From Sabellastarte sp. h YS-2021 (lineage: Eukaryota; Annelida; Polychaeta; Sabellida; Sabellidae): a stretch of DNA of 64,000 nucleotides. The translations under genes and the position numbers were made by a program. The notes beneath the pieces were generated by a model that saw nothing but the letters and a program-made list of their open reading frames with translations, was not told where the DNA came from and searched no databases. Positions 1-10,209 of the stretch are shown here, piece after piece. The number at the start of each line of letters is the position of its first letter. Within the stretch, counting starts at the first letter, position 1. The DNA lies in contig OZ024933.1 of NCBI GenBank assembly GCA_964017235.1, positions 60,184,255 to 60,248,254 of the forward strand. The letters run 5' to 3'.

Positions 1-109
1 TGTTGGTTTCGGGCTGGTCGTTCCTTAGCAACATTGGATGCATGTCTTTTCTGTCCTGTCAGTTCACGTAGCGACTTCTCCCAAGTGTTATCTGGATAAA
101 ATCCAAAGG

Positions 110-700
110 TACGACATATCATAACATGTTAACATTTATTTGTTAGTTGCAAGCTGTTGCCCAAACAAGATTTCAATGTTAAAGGTCACCACGGCAAGGT
201 CAAAGGTCAACTCAAGGTCACAGTGTGACGTTACACACGTACACCCCCCAAACAATGTACCAATATCAGCATTCTACACCTTACACTTTGAGATATAGTC
301 TAGACAAGATTTTAAAGCTAAGGTCACTACAGCAAGGTAAAAGGTCACACCAAGGTCAAATCATGACAATGCACACCTACACCCCTTAAGCAATGTTTAC
401 AAAGTTTCAACTTCCTACTCCTTACAGTTTTTGAGGTATAGCCTGGACTAGAATTTCATACTCAATGTGACTACAGCAAGGCCAAAGGTCAAATCAAGGT
501 CACTCCATGACTATGCACATCTACACCCCCTCACCAATGTCCCTACCAAGTATCAAATTCCTACACCTTACGGTTACTGAGACACAGCCCAAACTAAGTT
601 TTCCTGCAATCCTGCTGCCCGCCAGCCCATCCAGACACCATGGGTGAAAACAATACCCCGACAGCCCTTAAGGACTGTGGGGTGAAACTGAGAAGATGGG
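110..700 (+). repeat. Element with ~140-bp internal tandem repeats, copy 1
   Basis: About three and a half diverged units lie in tandem. The anchor phrase 'aaggtcacYacRgcaaggt' recurs near 183, 321 and 464, giving a period of 138-143 bp. Each unit carries several AGGTCA words, a 'catgac..tgcacacctacaccc' block and a 'caacttcctacaccttac' block. The array runs into a terminal module near 630-685 that is shared with the copy at 3605-4387. The array plus terminal module is therefore the mobile unit. Tandem cores with a terminal hairpin are known in Helentron/HINE-like and pearl-type elements; this assignment is inference. Confidence 0.75.
638..690 (+). repeat. Terminal hairpin module of the tandem-repeat element (copy 1)
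   Basis: After 'acaccatgggtgaaaa', the sequence from about 653 (ataccccgacagccctt) is almost the reverse complement of what follows (aaggactgtggggt). It forms a hairpin stem of about 12 bp. The same module closes copy 2 at 4335-4387, which supports it being one end of a mobile element. Confidence 0.6.
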
Positions 701-1004
701 TCATGGTCCAACTTACATCCAATTAAATTTTGACAGTGATTCGATCACCATATTGATAGAAAAAATATCAAAGACCCAGGTTTTCGTATTTACTTATTAT
801 CGAGCTATTTAAAAAGAAATTATACATGCCTTGGCAGAGGTATGCACTCTCCAGGTGCTCTTGTTATTATTTAGATTAATCAAATTCCTGGTTCACTTCT
901 GTTAATAACCTTAATTGCAACATCATTGTTTACAGTAATGAATTTGCCTTTATTATAGTAACGATACATTCCTTACAAATCTTTATCTTTCTTAAAATGT
1001 TACT

Positions 1005-1288
1005 CACTAGCGGATCCAGGGGGAGTGGGGATTCACGGGGTTCGAACCCCCCCTTGAAAAATAATGTAAAGGGGTTCAACCCAAAGTGCAAAATTATTTC
1101 TTGAGGGTGGTGCTAAATTTACAGGAAATGCACTATATGTTTACCAAAAATTCATTTTTTTCCCGGGGGGCATGCCCCCTGACCCCCTTAGTTATAATAC
1201 ATCTGATGTGAACCCCCACCTTACTCAATGTGAACCCCCACCTTACTTGATGTGAACCTCCACCTTACTTAAAGGCTGGATCCGCCCC
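1005..1288. mobile_element. Non-autonomous DNA element (MITE-1), copy A
   Basis: Ends are inverted: 'gcggatccag' at 1010-1019 and 'ctggatccgc' at 1276-1285. A 7-bp direct repeat TGTTACT flanks it (998-1004 and 1289-1295). The interior has a G run, a C run, 'ggggcatgccccctgacccc' and three tandem 'gtgaacccccaccttact' units of about 24 bp. A second copy lies at 28714-29010. Short imperfect TIRs and a 7-8 bp duplication suit a hAT-type MITE; the superfamily is inferred. No ORF. Confidence 0.75.
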
Positions 1289-1449
1289 TGTTACTTAATT
1301 TCTGTTAAAATTATACATTTATCAATTTACATATTTAAATGTATTTAGGTAAAAATCAATTTTTAAAAATCACTACAATTATAATTCAACAAACTGCTGG
1401 TGAGTTTTATTGAAGTGATTAATTGTAACTGTTCAGCCAATGTAGTTTG

Positions 1450-1518
1450 TTAAAGAGTGAAAGGCCAAAGTTGGGGTTTTGTGTCCCATTCAACAGCCAG
1501 TGTTACAGAGTGAAGTTC
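1450..1518 (-). repeat. SINE-B tail fragment
   Basis: 'aaagttggggttttgtgtcc..ttcaacagccag' matches the 3' tail of the fuller SINE-B copy at 16293-16449. The tRNA-like head is missing. Similar tail fragments occur near 7405-7440, 26530-26610, 30150-30195 (opposite strand) and 38075-38125. Confidence 0.55.
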
Positions 1519-1922
1519 ATCACCTACCTTTAAATTTATCAAAGGTAAGCAATATTTATAAACAGCACTTGCAACAATGAGGTATAATTTTACAATGAAA
1601 CTAATTTACAAAGTTTAATTATCAAAAATTCAGCCGACAAAATTTCACTGGGTAAAGAGTTTCATTAAGTGATAAAGAAAACCACCTAAATTTTACTTTA
1701 GAAATCACCCAAATATTGCCTACACATTACTGCACATTAATTTCGCATTTAGTTGAACTTCATTGGGCAACAAATTTTATATGTATGGTAAAGCAAAAGT
1801 TTGGTTCTAACTGGGTTTGTGCCACAATTGTACTGCTTTAGCATTGAGCAATTCATCACCCAATAAAATGTGGCGTCTAGATCTGGAGTAAAACCCTCAG
1901 AACAAGTCTTATATTTACATGA

Positions 1923-2240
1923 ACAGGGTCTGTATTCACAAAGATTCTTAGAATATTTCTTAGAATAACACTTAAGTCTAAGAAAAATTCTATGCCAAGA
2001 ATTTTTTTTCTTATTCTTAGAATAAAATCCTATTCACAAAACAATTCTTAGCTAAGAATAATTCTAAGAATGGAAGTAAAAAGAAATGTAATGCAATTCT
2101 CAGAATTTTTCTGAGAGAAAGTGAAATTCTAAAAATCTTAGAGAATACAGATATTTTAGAAGTCAGAAATTTTTTAAATAATATAAAGAGGCTGTATTTC
2201 ATTACAGTATGCACAATGAAATTCTAAGAATAAAAATAGC
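1923..2240. repeat. Cluster of TTCTTAGAAT-type palindromes
   Basis: It opens with 'gtctgtattcacaaagattc', then carries about a dozen copies or near-copies of ATTCTTAGAAT / CTTAGAATTC words on both strands up to about 2160. Stretches of the same word family flank the TIR element at 4410-4902. It probably represents a non-autonomous element whose body can fold in many ways. Clear TIRs and a target duplication were not resolved. Confidence 0.5.
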
Positions 2241-3029
2241 ATCAGAAATGCCCGTACCCCACAGGCTGGGGAAATAGTTTTCAACGCCATGAGATATAGA
2301 AGTAGTGAAACAGTCGGTGTTGATTCTAGGAATTTCAAAAAGTGGGGGCGATCCCCCGGACCACTGCACAAAATGAGGGGGAGGGGCTAAAAATTCTGGG
2401 GGACGATTTTATGATAAAGTTTAAACTAATGAAAAATACTTTTTCAGTTTACTTAGACATTTTTAACAGTGGATTTCTATTAATTAGTGATCAAGGCCAC
2501 TTGGCTACCCAATAAGTAGTGGTTATGAAAATCTGTGACCTCATTAATATTAATGAGTTGTCCGTGAATTTTGATCTTCAAGTAAAATATTTTCTACACA
2601 TACATTGTTGGGATCCGTGCAGTGTTTCGATTTTCCAGATCTCTCGTCTTTTTGCTTAATATATTTCCCACATCGCCTTGTGTACTACGCGTTCTCATAA
2701 TTCGGTCATCACAGACTCAAGAAAATCCGCGTTTGTAGGTGAATTTATGCCCGATCCCGCGCCCTAGAAGCAACTCTTTGTAACAGTATACAGATTGGGA
2801 TACTTTTACAGCAGTGTCAGTGTCCAAACAATGTTTAAGTAGAAAAAATAACATCTAAGAGAAAGAAATTGCATGTAAAGACTAAGTATTAAAACAAGAC
2901 AATTCAGTAAACTAAAGATGAAGCTGTAAAATTTTTTAACTGGAAAATAGCTGTCAATGGATTCTATAAATATCACAATTATGTAAAAGTACATACAATA
3001 ATCAGTTGCAGCAATCCATATCCTTACAG
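2241..3029. other. No recognised gene
   Basis: AT-rich DNA with only short stop-bounded frames. I see no coding signature or repeat shared with the rest of the window. A monomer remnant of the AGGTCA-rich tandem repeat begins near 3030. Confidence 0.5.
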
Positions 3030-3082
3030 TTGCCGAGATATGCCAGGACAATATATTGTAGGTCAAGGTCAAATCAAGGCAG
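3025..3082 (+). repeat. Solo fragment of the ~140-bp tandem repeat
   Basis: 'ccttacagttgccgagatat', then 'ggtcaaggtcaaatcaaggc', matches part of the units at 3605-4320. It then runs into unrelated sequence, so it is an orphan or truncated monomer. Confidence 0.65.
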
Positions 3083-3604
3083 GGTTCAAAATTAGCGCCG
3101 ATCCAACAGACAGAAATGCGTTCGGGTTGAAAACATTAAGACCCTACCAGTCTGTTTGTCCTAGAAGCTGTAAGATGGTTATACATGCACATTTCGCACA
3201 GATGAATTATGATTTGCATGTTTTCGATATTGTTCAACCATACCAAAGTGACCTCGTACATTTGTGTGAAGATTTTAGACTTCTCCAATTTTGATATTCA
3301 TTTGTATGGTCGAATTATGGTTTGAATGTGTTGAATATTACCCATACATACAGATGTGGCAATAACTGCTTTTATGTGGAGTTGGGGCAAAACCTGTGGC
3401 TCACTTGATGCAATACCATGCGTTACAATGGGAAGTAGCAAAAGTAAAATGCTTAAATTCTAATATGACTTTAACAGTGCTTAATCTACATCAAAAGACG
3501 CCCAAAAGTGCAACAACCAGGATTAAAGTAAAAAAGAAATAAAAGATACCAGAGAAATAAATAGTATCAGATATCCCTGTGGAGAGATAAAATAGCATAA
3601 GATA

Positions 3605-4387
3605 TGCAAGATCTAAGGTCAACTCCAGGTCACATCATGACACTGCACACCTATAACCCCCCACCAATGTCCCTAAAAAATATCAACTACCTACACCTTA
3701 TGGTTTCTGAAATAAAGCCCAGACAAGACATTATAGGTCAAAGTCACTACGGAAAGGTCAAGGGTCAAATCAAGTTCACACCATGACATTTTACATCTAC
3801 ACACCCTAGCCAATGTCCCTACCAAGTATCAACTTCCTACACCTTACAGTTGCCGAGATATAGCCCGGACAAGATTTTATAGGCCAAGGTCACTACGGCA
3901 ACGTAAAATGAAAGTCACGCCATGACTTTGCACACCTACACTGCATAACCAATATCCCTTCCAAGTATCAACTTCCTACACCTTACAGTTGCCGAGATAT
4001 AGCCCCGACAAGATATTTTAGGTCAAGGTCATTACGGCAAGGTCAAAGGTCAAATCAAGGCCACACCATGACTTTGCACACCTACACCCCCTAACCAATG
4101 TCCCAACCAAATATCAACTTCCTACACCATATGGTTTCTAAGATATAGCCCGGACAAGATTTTCAAACTCAAGGTCACTATGGCAAGGTCAAAGGTCAAA
4201 TCAAGGTCACACCATGACATTGCACACCTACACCCCCTAACCAATGTCCCTACCAAATATTAACTTCCTACACCTTACGGTTTCTGAGATACAGGCCCGG
4301 ACAAACTTTTTCCCGCCACCTGCCGATCCGGACACCATGGGTGAAAAGAATACCCCGACAGCCCTTAAAGGCTTTGGGGTAAAAACC
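3605..4387 (+). repeat. Element with ~140-bp internal tandem repeats, copy 2
   Basis: About five units with anchor phrases near 3740, 3880, 4020 and 4168, a spacing of roughly 140-148 bp. Several units contain AGGTCAAAGGTCA, the direct-repeat-1 arrangement of nuclear-receptor half-sites. The array ends in the same terminal hairpin module as copy 1 (4335-4387, from 'acaccatgggtgaaaag' to 'ggctttggggta'). Shared array plus shared end means this is a repeated element, not local satellite expansion alone. Confidence 0.75.
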
Positions 4388-4409
4388 ATTCTTAAAAATT
4401 CTAAGAATA

Positions 4410-4902
4410 GGTTAGACCGAGTTTCTGTCCCGTCGCCAATTGCTATTGATATACTGATGGACACAATGGTGAGGGACAGAGCTCACATGTACTTGTTTTT
4501 TGTGTAAATCTCTAACTGTGGGAAATTATTTCATTTATTTTAAAAAGTAATTATTCTGTCTATGTAGCTGTATCCGGTTTACAGTACATATGCTGTTTAG
4601 CTAAACTGCTTTTACAAGCAAGGAATTTCTGTTATAGATAACTATGTACTGTTGAAGGTTAATTTGTTCACATTTTAAAAACAGGTTGAAATACATGCAT
4701 GCCAGTTTGATTGGCATTTAAATATTAGTGAACGGCACATAAACATAAATAATTCAAATAACACTTTATACCTGTTGTAATATGTGTAGAAATATGCCGT
4801 TCAAAATTTATGCAGAAAACAAGTACATGTGAACTCTGTCCCTCGCCATTGTGTCCATCAGTATATCAATAGCAATTGGCGACGGGACAGAAACTCGGTC
4901 TA
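4410..4902. mobile_element. DNA element with ~90-bp terminal inverted repeats
   Basis: Positions 4413-4500 (starting gaccgagtttctgtcccgtc) reappear as a nearly perfect reverse complement at 4815-4900. About 315 bp of unrelated non-coding spacer lies between. It sits in TTCTTAGAAT-type sequence. 'taagaata' lies just outside both ends (4402-4409 and 4901-4908) and may be an 8-bp target duplication, but the word is common here. Family not assigned. The ORFs read from it are TIR shadows. Confidence 0.8.
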
Positions 4903-5477
4903 AGAATAAATGTGATTCTAAGAAAAATTGTTTTAAAAATACCGATTACAAAATTTGCTGGGTTACAAAATTTACTGCCTGGTAAGTACTCACAAAGTAC
5001 TTTGCTACTACCAGTAAATGCCGACCCATTAGTGAACACCCTTAGTATATTTGTTTGTAGTTCAAGAACATGTTTCTATTTCTTTAAAAAAGGGGCAAAA
5101 CCCTGGTACGTACTTCTGTTTGGTCTAAAAATTGCCAAGAACAAACTCTTTGTTAAAATGTTACCATACTTTCAAACAAATGAAACGTATTACAATTATT
5201 AATAGTACTGTAAAGTAGGTCCTATGATAATCTGGTTGCAGGATATATACGTAGTAATCCAAAGCAGTTTATATAATTTAAACTTCAAATATTAACCATA
5301 GTATGTGCGTTTTCTAACAGATTGCAAGTAGTACCACGATACGAGTGACCATATCTGGATTACCATGTCTTATCTGGGAGAAACCTTGGTGAGTCCCACA
5401 ACCTGATTGTTGGGGTGGAAGTACCTTTTGTTAAAAGTGAATCTTACCATATGACGTCACGATAACAATGGCACTGA

Positions 5478-5789
5478 ACAGCAAAGACGCTGACAAGCAA
5501 AAATGTGACATCTCTCCGTGTTGATGGAAGTTTTTTTCCTGGTGGACACTGTCAGAATCTGTTTAAACCACAACCGACCTGTCCTCTAACCAACGTGGAA
5601 ATAACAACAGTTAACATATATCAAAGACAGCAGGGCACGTCTAGTTGGTTTAACATCAGAACGCCCTGTGGATTAACTCAGAGAGGAATAATATTAAATA
5701 GAAATGAGTGCGTTAGTTTCATACGATCTTGTTCTAGAATCATAAGATGTAGAGTAGATACTGTTCCAGATAAATGTTCCACAAACTAA
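5478..5789 (+). CDS. Cysteine-containing ORF, possible terminal exon
   Basis: A frame open from 5478 (after a stop at 5475) to a TAA at 5787-5789 encodes about 103 residues. Its C-terminal ~70 residues hold spaced cysteines in a pattern C-P...C...NEC...SC...RCRV...DKC. It has no ATG at its beginning, so it would have to be an exon; no strong splice acceptor stands out, though 'gaacag' at 5477-5482 is possible. An AATAAA overlaps the stop, which suits a 3' terminal exon. The spacing loosely resembles a galactose-binding (SUEL-type) lectin domain: CP-x-x-I near the start and C-x-V...DxC at the end. That likeness is weak and I would not name the gene from it. Confidence 0.3.
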   Translation, partial: TAKTLTSKNVTSLRVDGSFFPGGHCQNLFKPQPTCPLTNVEITTVNIYQRQQGTSSWFNIRTPCGLTQRGIILNRNECVSFIRSCSRIIRCRVDTVPDKCSTN

Positions 5790-6049
5790 TAAAAATTATT
5801 GCATAAAATGTCTAAAGATTTGGGCGCAGGAGCTGTTTCCTCACAGTGCACCTAAAATTAGACAGAACCTATAATAATTATTGGCTGTGTATACACAAGT
5901 ATAATATTTTAAATATATGTATCATTGATAGAAGATTTTTAAATAAATTATAGTCTGTCATAGTTTTCAGCCCCGTGCCCCATGCATTCCATGTAGAAAG
6001 CTGTCAAAGGCTTTAGAAGAGTTATGAAAACAGAATGGACACCAACTTG

Positions 6050-6172
6050 ATGACAAGGGCAATAATTCTATTTCTGGATTTAGTGTGCCTCAAACTAACG
6101 GCCCATGTTTATGGCACACATTTGTGCAGAAGTTTAACGTCAGAGAGTCAACGTGTTTGCTTAATTGTGTAG
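6050..6172 (+). CDS. Short ORF with signal-peptide-like start (doubtful)
   Basis: ATG at 6050 opens a 40-codon frame. It begins with a basic residue followed by a hydrophobic stretch (AIILFLDLVCLKL) and two cysteines, then stops at 6172. The overlapping frame 6085-6294 also has several cysteines. A secreted-peptide first exon is possible, but no donor site or matching downstream exon was found. It may be chance. Confidence 0.15.
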   Translation: MTRAIILFLDLVCLKLTAHVYGTHLCRSLTSESQRVCLIV

Positions 6173-6299
6173 AATCTACCAATTGGAATGTGCAATATGA
6201 CAATTCTATTGGAAAGTCTTGTGACCCATTAAAAAGTGGCATATTCAACAAGAAGTGCATCACTCTCACCATGACAAATTTAACCTCTTTGTGATACAA

Positions 6300-7018
6300 A
6301 AAAGTTGCAAAAGAAAAAAAAAGTCTCACTGGAAACCAAGAAGGGTGCATTATGAGACATGTGAGGCACAAAAAAATTCAAAGGATATGATTGTGCATGT
6401 GAAACACAAATCAATCCACATCCTTCTATCGTATGGACGTCGATTTGATTCAGGACAAAACACAGTCAGAAACTCTGTAGTGAATTAATTGCTTATTTAA
6501 CAGTACAAAGCAGAATCATTTTCACCACCTTCGCCATTTTGACATAACCAACAACATGATAAATTAGTTAGTTAAGGCCTTTTCACACATTCATGGAAAG
6601 GGTAACAAAATTTTATCGCCCTGATTTTCTTGAAAATTGAAGAAAAAAAAATATATGAATACATATATTAAATATGGTAAGGAAAGTAAGAATAAACAAC
6701 AGCAGTAATTTATAGACTGATTCGAATTAAATATTTTTTTAAAATATGGCCATTAATATAATAGACAATACAGTGTGATTTGTTTTTCTAAAGTAATAAT
6801 GTATTTATCACTGAGACATAAGGTAATGAATTGTCCTCACATAGTCAGTTGGGTTTCTGTAATCCTTTTACACAATATGTACCACACAATGTACACAAAG
6901 AGGACTGTGTCTTAATTTAACCAATGGATTAAAATGCTAGTCACTTATAAATAGTCCATTGTGTGTATATTTATAGCCTTATACTGTTAAGATTAATTCT
7001 CACATTTATATTTCGACA
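6300..7018. other. No recognised gene
   Basis: AT-rich sequence with short A and T runs. I see no coding, SINE or TIR signature. Confidence 0.45.
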
Positions 7019-7019
7019 A

Positions 7020-7232
7020 TCATTTGAGTTGTCTCACCAGAAGCTGGAGTTGTAACCAAGTCCTATCCCTGAAGTACCTCTTGGACAATGCAATTGCACC
7101 ACTGCCTAGCACATTGTACTGGTACAGGTTCAAGGACTTTGGGTGCAAAATACGGTCACCCATCCAAGCACTACCAAGACAAATACTCATCATGCTGCGC
7201 CACAACTGATGAAAGTCCGGAGACAAAAACAA
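7020..7232 (-). mobile_element. 5S-rRNA-like SINE or pseudogene
   Basis: On the minus strand the segment contains 'tagtgcttggatgggtgacc', which matches the conserved internal control region of 5S rRNA ('tacttggatgggtgaccg'). It is followed by unrelated body sequence. The plus-strand side ends in an A-rich run at 7226-7246. A 5S head attached to a non-5S body is how SINE3-type elements are built. Divergence is high. Confidence 0.5.
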
Positions 7233-7257
7233 AAAAAAAAAAAATAAAAAAGTGATC

Positions 7258-7380
7258 GGTAGAAGTGCGAGCTCTTTCGAGGCTCGTGCTTAAAAATATA
7301 TCACTCATGAAGATTAACAATATAATACTCGTGCTTCGCACTCATATGATATTGTTATCTTCATTTGTGATATAATTTTT
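7258..7380. repeat. Two hairpin-forming inverted repeats
   Basis: A small hairpin 'agtgcgagc..ggctcgtgctt' lies at 7264-7291. It is followed by a larger one in which 'atatcactcatgaagat' near 7300 pairs with 'atcttcatttgtgatat' near 7355, around the loop 'gtgcttcgcac'. The outer stem spans about 40 bp per arm with mismatches. This is typical of a palindromic non-autonomous element. No ORF. Confidence 0.6.
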
Positions 7381-7384
7381 TTCT

Positions 7385-8215
7385 GTATATGTCATTTGGG
7401 AAGTTTTCCTATTTTACATCCCGTTCAACAGACAGGTCCTCAGTACTTATAGTGTTTGTACCACAATAATTTTAAACAGATCCAAAAGCATTAAGTTAAT
7501 CTTACATTTTGTAAACTATTTAACAGATTTGGTACCTTTTCAGGAAAAATGGCGAATGGGATCAAATTCACAAACCCATGACTTCATAGGTGGGACATGA
7601 GTGTGTTGTTATAACACCCACAATATATGTCATTCTGTTTTGTGCTATTGTAAATATCATAATATAATAATTTCAGTATACTACAGCCCGATGTAAGGCT
7701 AGGTCATTCTCTCTGAACTGTATAATAAAGTGGTAGCCTCGGGCTCTTTTGTGGATCATTTTACACCCCACTACCAAAACATAAAAGAAAAGGGGTCCCT
7801 AACCCCCATTTTGATCAAGTCACATGATCTTGCTTGTTTTTTTTCTTCTGTCATAAATTCAGGTTATTAACTTTACTCTCATCGATTGGGTCTTGAAGAC
7901 ATTGTCAATATTATGGCTGTCTCTAAGAAAATGGTAATTTGCCCACAGGGAGGGGGTATTATACCCTGTATAAAAGAGAGAAAGGACTTGTTGTTTTGAT
8001 GTGTCTTGGCTTTCATGTCACTTATGTCGGCAGTTCTGATAAGAATATAATTTCAAGGAACTATAAGTCCAACTTTGGTTCAGTAGAATGTTGTAGCAGC
8101 TTAGTTTTTTTAAAATGAACAACAGAATTTGAGATCTGAAAGAGAAATATGGGATTTTTCCGCAAATTAAGGATTTTATTTGTATCCAGAGTTCTGTTGC
8201 ATATGATCCATATCT
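7385..8215. other. No recognised gene
   Basis: Apart from a SINE-B tail scrap near 7405-7440, I see no element or coding signature here. Confidence 0.4.
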
Positions 8216-8219
8216 TTAC

Positions 8220-8375
8220 CAAAATGTAATCACTTCTCCCTTTTGCCAGGCTCTACCCACAAAAGGAAATTCAGAAAAAAAGGCCGTCAATCACTTTTGG
8301 AGTTATTACCAACAGGTAAACAGACGGACAGGCAGACAAACATTCCAGAAACAACCTCCTGGTGAAAATAAATGT
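8220..8375 (-). repeat. Interspersed repeat R1 fragment, minus strand
   Basis: 'ggagttattaccaacaggta' followed by a 'gacggacaggcagacaaac' block is the reverse complement of the opening of the R1 repeats at 36955-37330 and 38180-38600. Only the first part is present. Confidence 0.4.
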
Positions 8376-8784
8376 TAAACCTGCTCCATAATATGTAACT
8401 TAAATACTTATGTTTATGAACATATTTTATGCTAACAACACCAAGAGTAACAATTATTTCACGAAACCTGAATTACATTAACATATAACTAAATGTTTCA
8501 ACCACCTCAGAAAGACTACCTATGACGTCAGCAACTTAAACAAATATTCCAATTGATACAAAAAAAAAAAATTATAAACACACATTTACTCGTCACCTTT
8601 GCCAATATTATCAGCACTCTCAATATGAATAAGTGCTTCTATTTGGGCTTTGTGGATATAAACTAGGGGGAGTGATACAAATGTAAGTTTTTAATGTAAT
8701 GTACACACATAAAATATCATACAGATTGCCCCTTTAGAGTACTCTCCGAGGTCTAGTAGTTTAATTATCTATTTGGTTTTTTTC

Positions 8785-8975
8785 GTCGCTTTCAACACTG
8801 TACAGGTCATATCACGATGGGTAGTTGGAAGGGCAGAGGAAACCAGTACATACAGTTGGTCAAGGTTCTGTACTGTAAACTGCTGACCGATGACAAGCAA
8901 CTACCAGCTTTCCCACTTCAGGCCTTTCCGGGAACCGAACCCTGGCCTCAGAGGTGGGAAGCGAGAGTGTTACGA
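8785..8975 (-). mobile_element. SINE-A copy, minus strand
   Basis: It contains the body of the family in reverse, such as 'tggtcaaggttctgtactg' and 'ggtcatatcacgatgggtag', and ends with the reverse of a tRNA-like promoter region ('ggaaccgaaccctggcctca', 'gaggtgggaagcgagagtgt'). The better-preserved plus-strand copy at 41629-41857 sets the structure. The 152-residue ORF starting here is an artefact of the SINE plus the adjoining microsatellite. Confidence 0.8.
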
Positions 8976-8989
8976 GAGTTGAGAGGTCT

Positions 8990-9245
8990 AGTAGTAGTGG
9001 TAATAGTAGTAGTAGTAGTAGTAGGAGTAGCAGCAGTAGTAGCAGTAGGAGCAGTAGTAGTAGTAGGAGGAGGAGGAGTAGCAGCAGTAGTAGCAGTAGT
9101 AGTAGTAGGAGGAGGAGTAGCAGCAGTAGTAGCAGTAGGAGCAGTAGTAGTAGGAGGAGGAGGAGGAGGAGGAGCAGTAAGAGGAGTAGCAGTAGGAGTA
9201 GTAGGAGTAGTAGCAGGAGGAGCAGCAGCAGTAGTAGTAGAGAGC
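8990..9245. repeat. (TAG/GAG/CAG)n trinucleotide microsatellite
   Basis: About 255 bp of uninterrupted triplets, mostly TAG with interspersed GAG and CAG, directly abuts the SINE-A copy. Every frame is open in at least one direction, giving poly-Leu, poly-Ser, poly-Val or poly-Thr pseudo-proteins that should not be annotated. Confidence 0.9.
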
Positions 9246-9406
9246 AAAATTGATATAAATCCTCTAATGCGCTAAAGTCCAAGAAGGGATAATCCACGGA
9301 CAGACATGGGACAATATCCAAAACGAATTAGTGAAAGAGTTTTCTTGTTAAACTTTCTGCTTATACACACTACCTTCATACTGGACATCTAAATATCCTA
9401 GATATA

Positions 9407-9830
9407 TCAACTCATACTTACTCTGTCAGTTAAAAACCAGGCGGCAGAGGTCATAACCCAGAAAACACCCACCATGGAGGGATGACTATGATGTCGGTGT
9501 GCCAATCTAATCAGGTATGTCTTGAGTTGGATCTTGAAAGGGGAGTTGACCTGTTGGGATCCAACAATTAGTGGAAGCCTATTCCATTCAAGTGGTGCAG
9601 ACATGGCAAAACCACACCCTGCTATTGCTTCTTTTGTAACGACTGAGGAAACTGATAGCCTATGTTCATGAGTGAGGCTGCTAGAATTGACTAGAGGTGA
9701 CATATAGCAAGGTTAGGAGAAATTGATGGCCTTAAAAGTAAGGAGGTCATATCTGAAAAGGATACAATGTGAAATGGGAAGCCAGTGGTGTTTCTTCAGA
9801 TATGCTGTGACACAATTCATTATATCCAAC
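9407..9830 (-). pseudogene. Non-LTR retrotransposon RT C-terminal fragment (CR1/L2-like)
   Basis: The minus frame 9703-9407 contains a G-x-A-x-x-x-x-x-P-x-x-WNRLP segment followed by a 'FKIQLKTYLIRLA' helix. This is the hallmark of the extreme C-terminus of CR1/L2/Jockey-like reverse transcriptases (R-x-F-x-x-x-AP-x-LWN-x-LP ... F-K-x-x-LKTYLF). The catalytic domain is absent, so this is a severely 5'-truncated copy. Sequence up to about 9830 is likely more of the same element with frame breaks. It cannot make an active enzyme. Confidence 0.65.
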
Positions 9831-9970
9831 CACTGGAACCACAACCAAATGTGCACAACAAAAAGATATTAAATAATTTAAAACTTCTGGCGTACTGAAT
9901 GCCACAGTGTACACAATTTACTGACAAACGTCTGGCACTACATCAGTGAATGAGGTGTTACACAAAACAC

Positions 9971-10209
9971 AGGGGCCATGGTGAAGGCAGTGGTAACACA
10001 CTGGCCTCCCACGTCTGAGGGCAGTGGTTCAAACCCCAGACCTTATGTGAGAAAGTTGGTAGTTGCTTACCGATGACCGACAGTACAGAACCTTGACCAA
10101 CTGTATGTACTGGTTTCCTCTGCCCACAAAACTACCCATCGTAAATGACCTGTACACTGTTGGAAGCGATGTAAAACTGCAAATAAATAGGTAAATAAAT
10201 AAATAAAGA
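9971..10209 (+). mobile_element. SINE-A copy
   Basis: Starts 'aggggccatggtgaaggcag' and carries an A-box-like region followed by a B-box-like 'ggttcaaaccccagacc'. The shared body follows ('cagaaccttgaccaactgta', 'ctggtttcctctgcccacaa'). It ends in a (aaat)n tail at about 10180-10209. It is a tRNA-derived pol III retroposon. No protein. Confidence 0.85.

Noticed and set aside
4237-4507. ORFs on both strands over the tandem-repeat end and TIR
   Set aside because: They cross the boundary between two repeat elements, so they are chance frames.
8817-9321. ORFs of 99-153 residues with poly-Val, poly-Ser, poly-Leu or poly-Thr runs
   Set aside because: They are readings of the TAG/GAG/CAG triplet microsatellite joined to a SINE-A copy.
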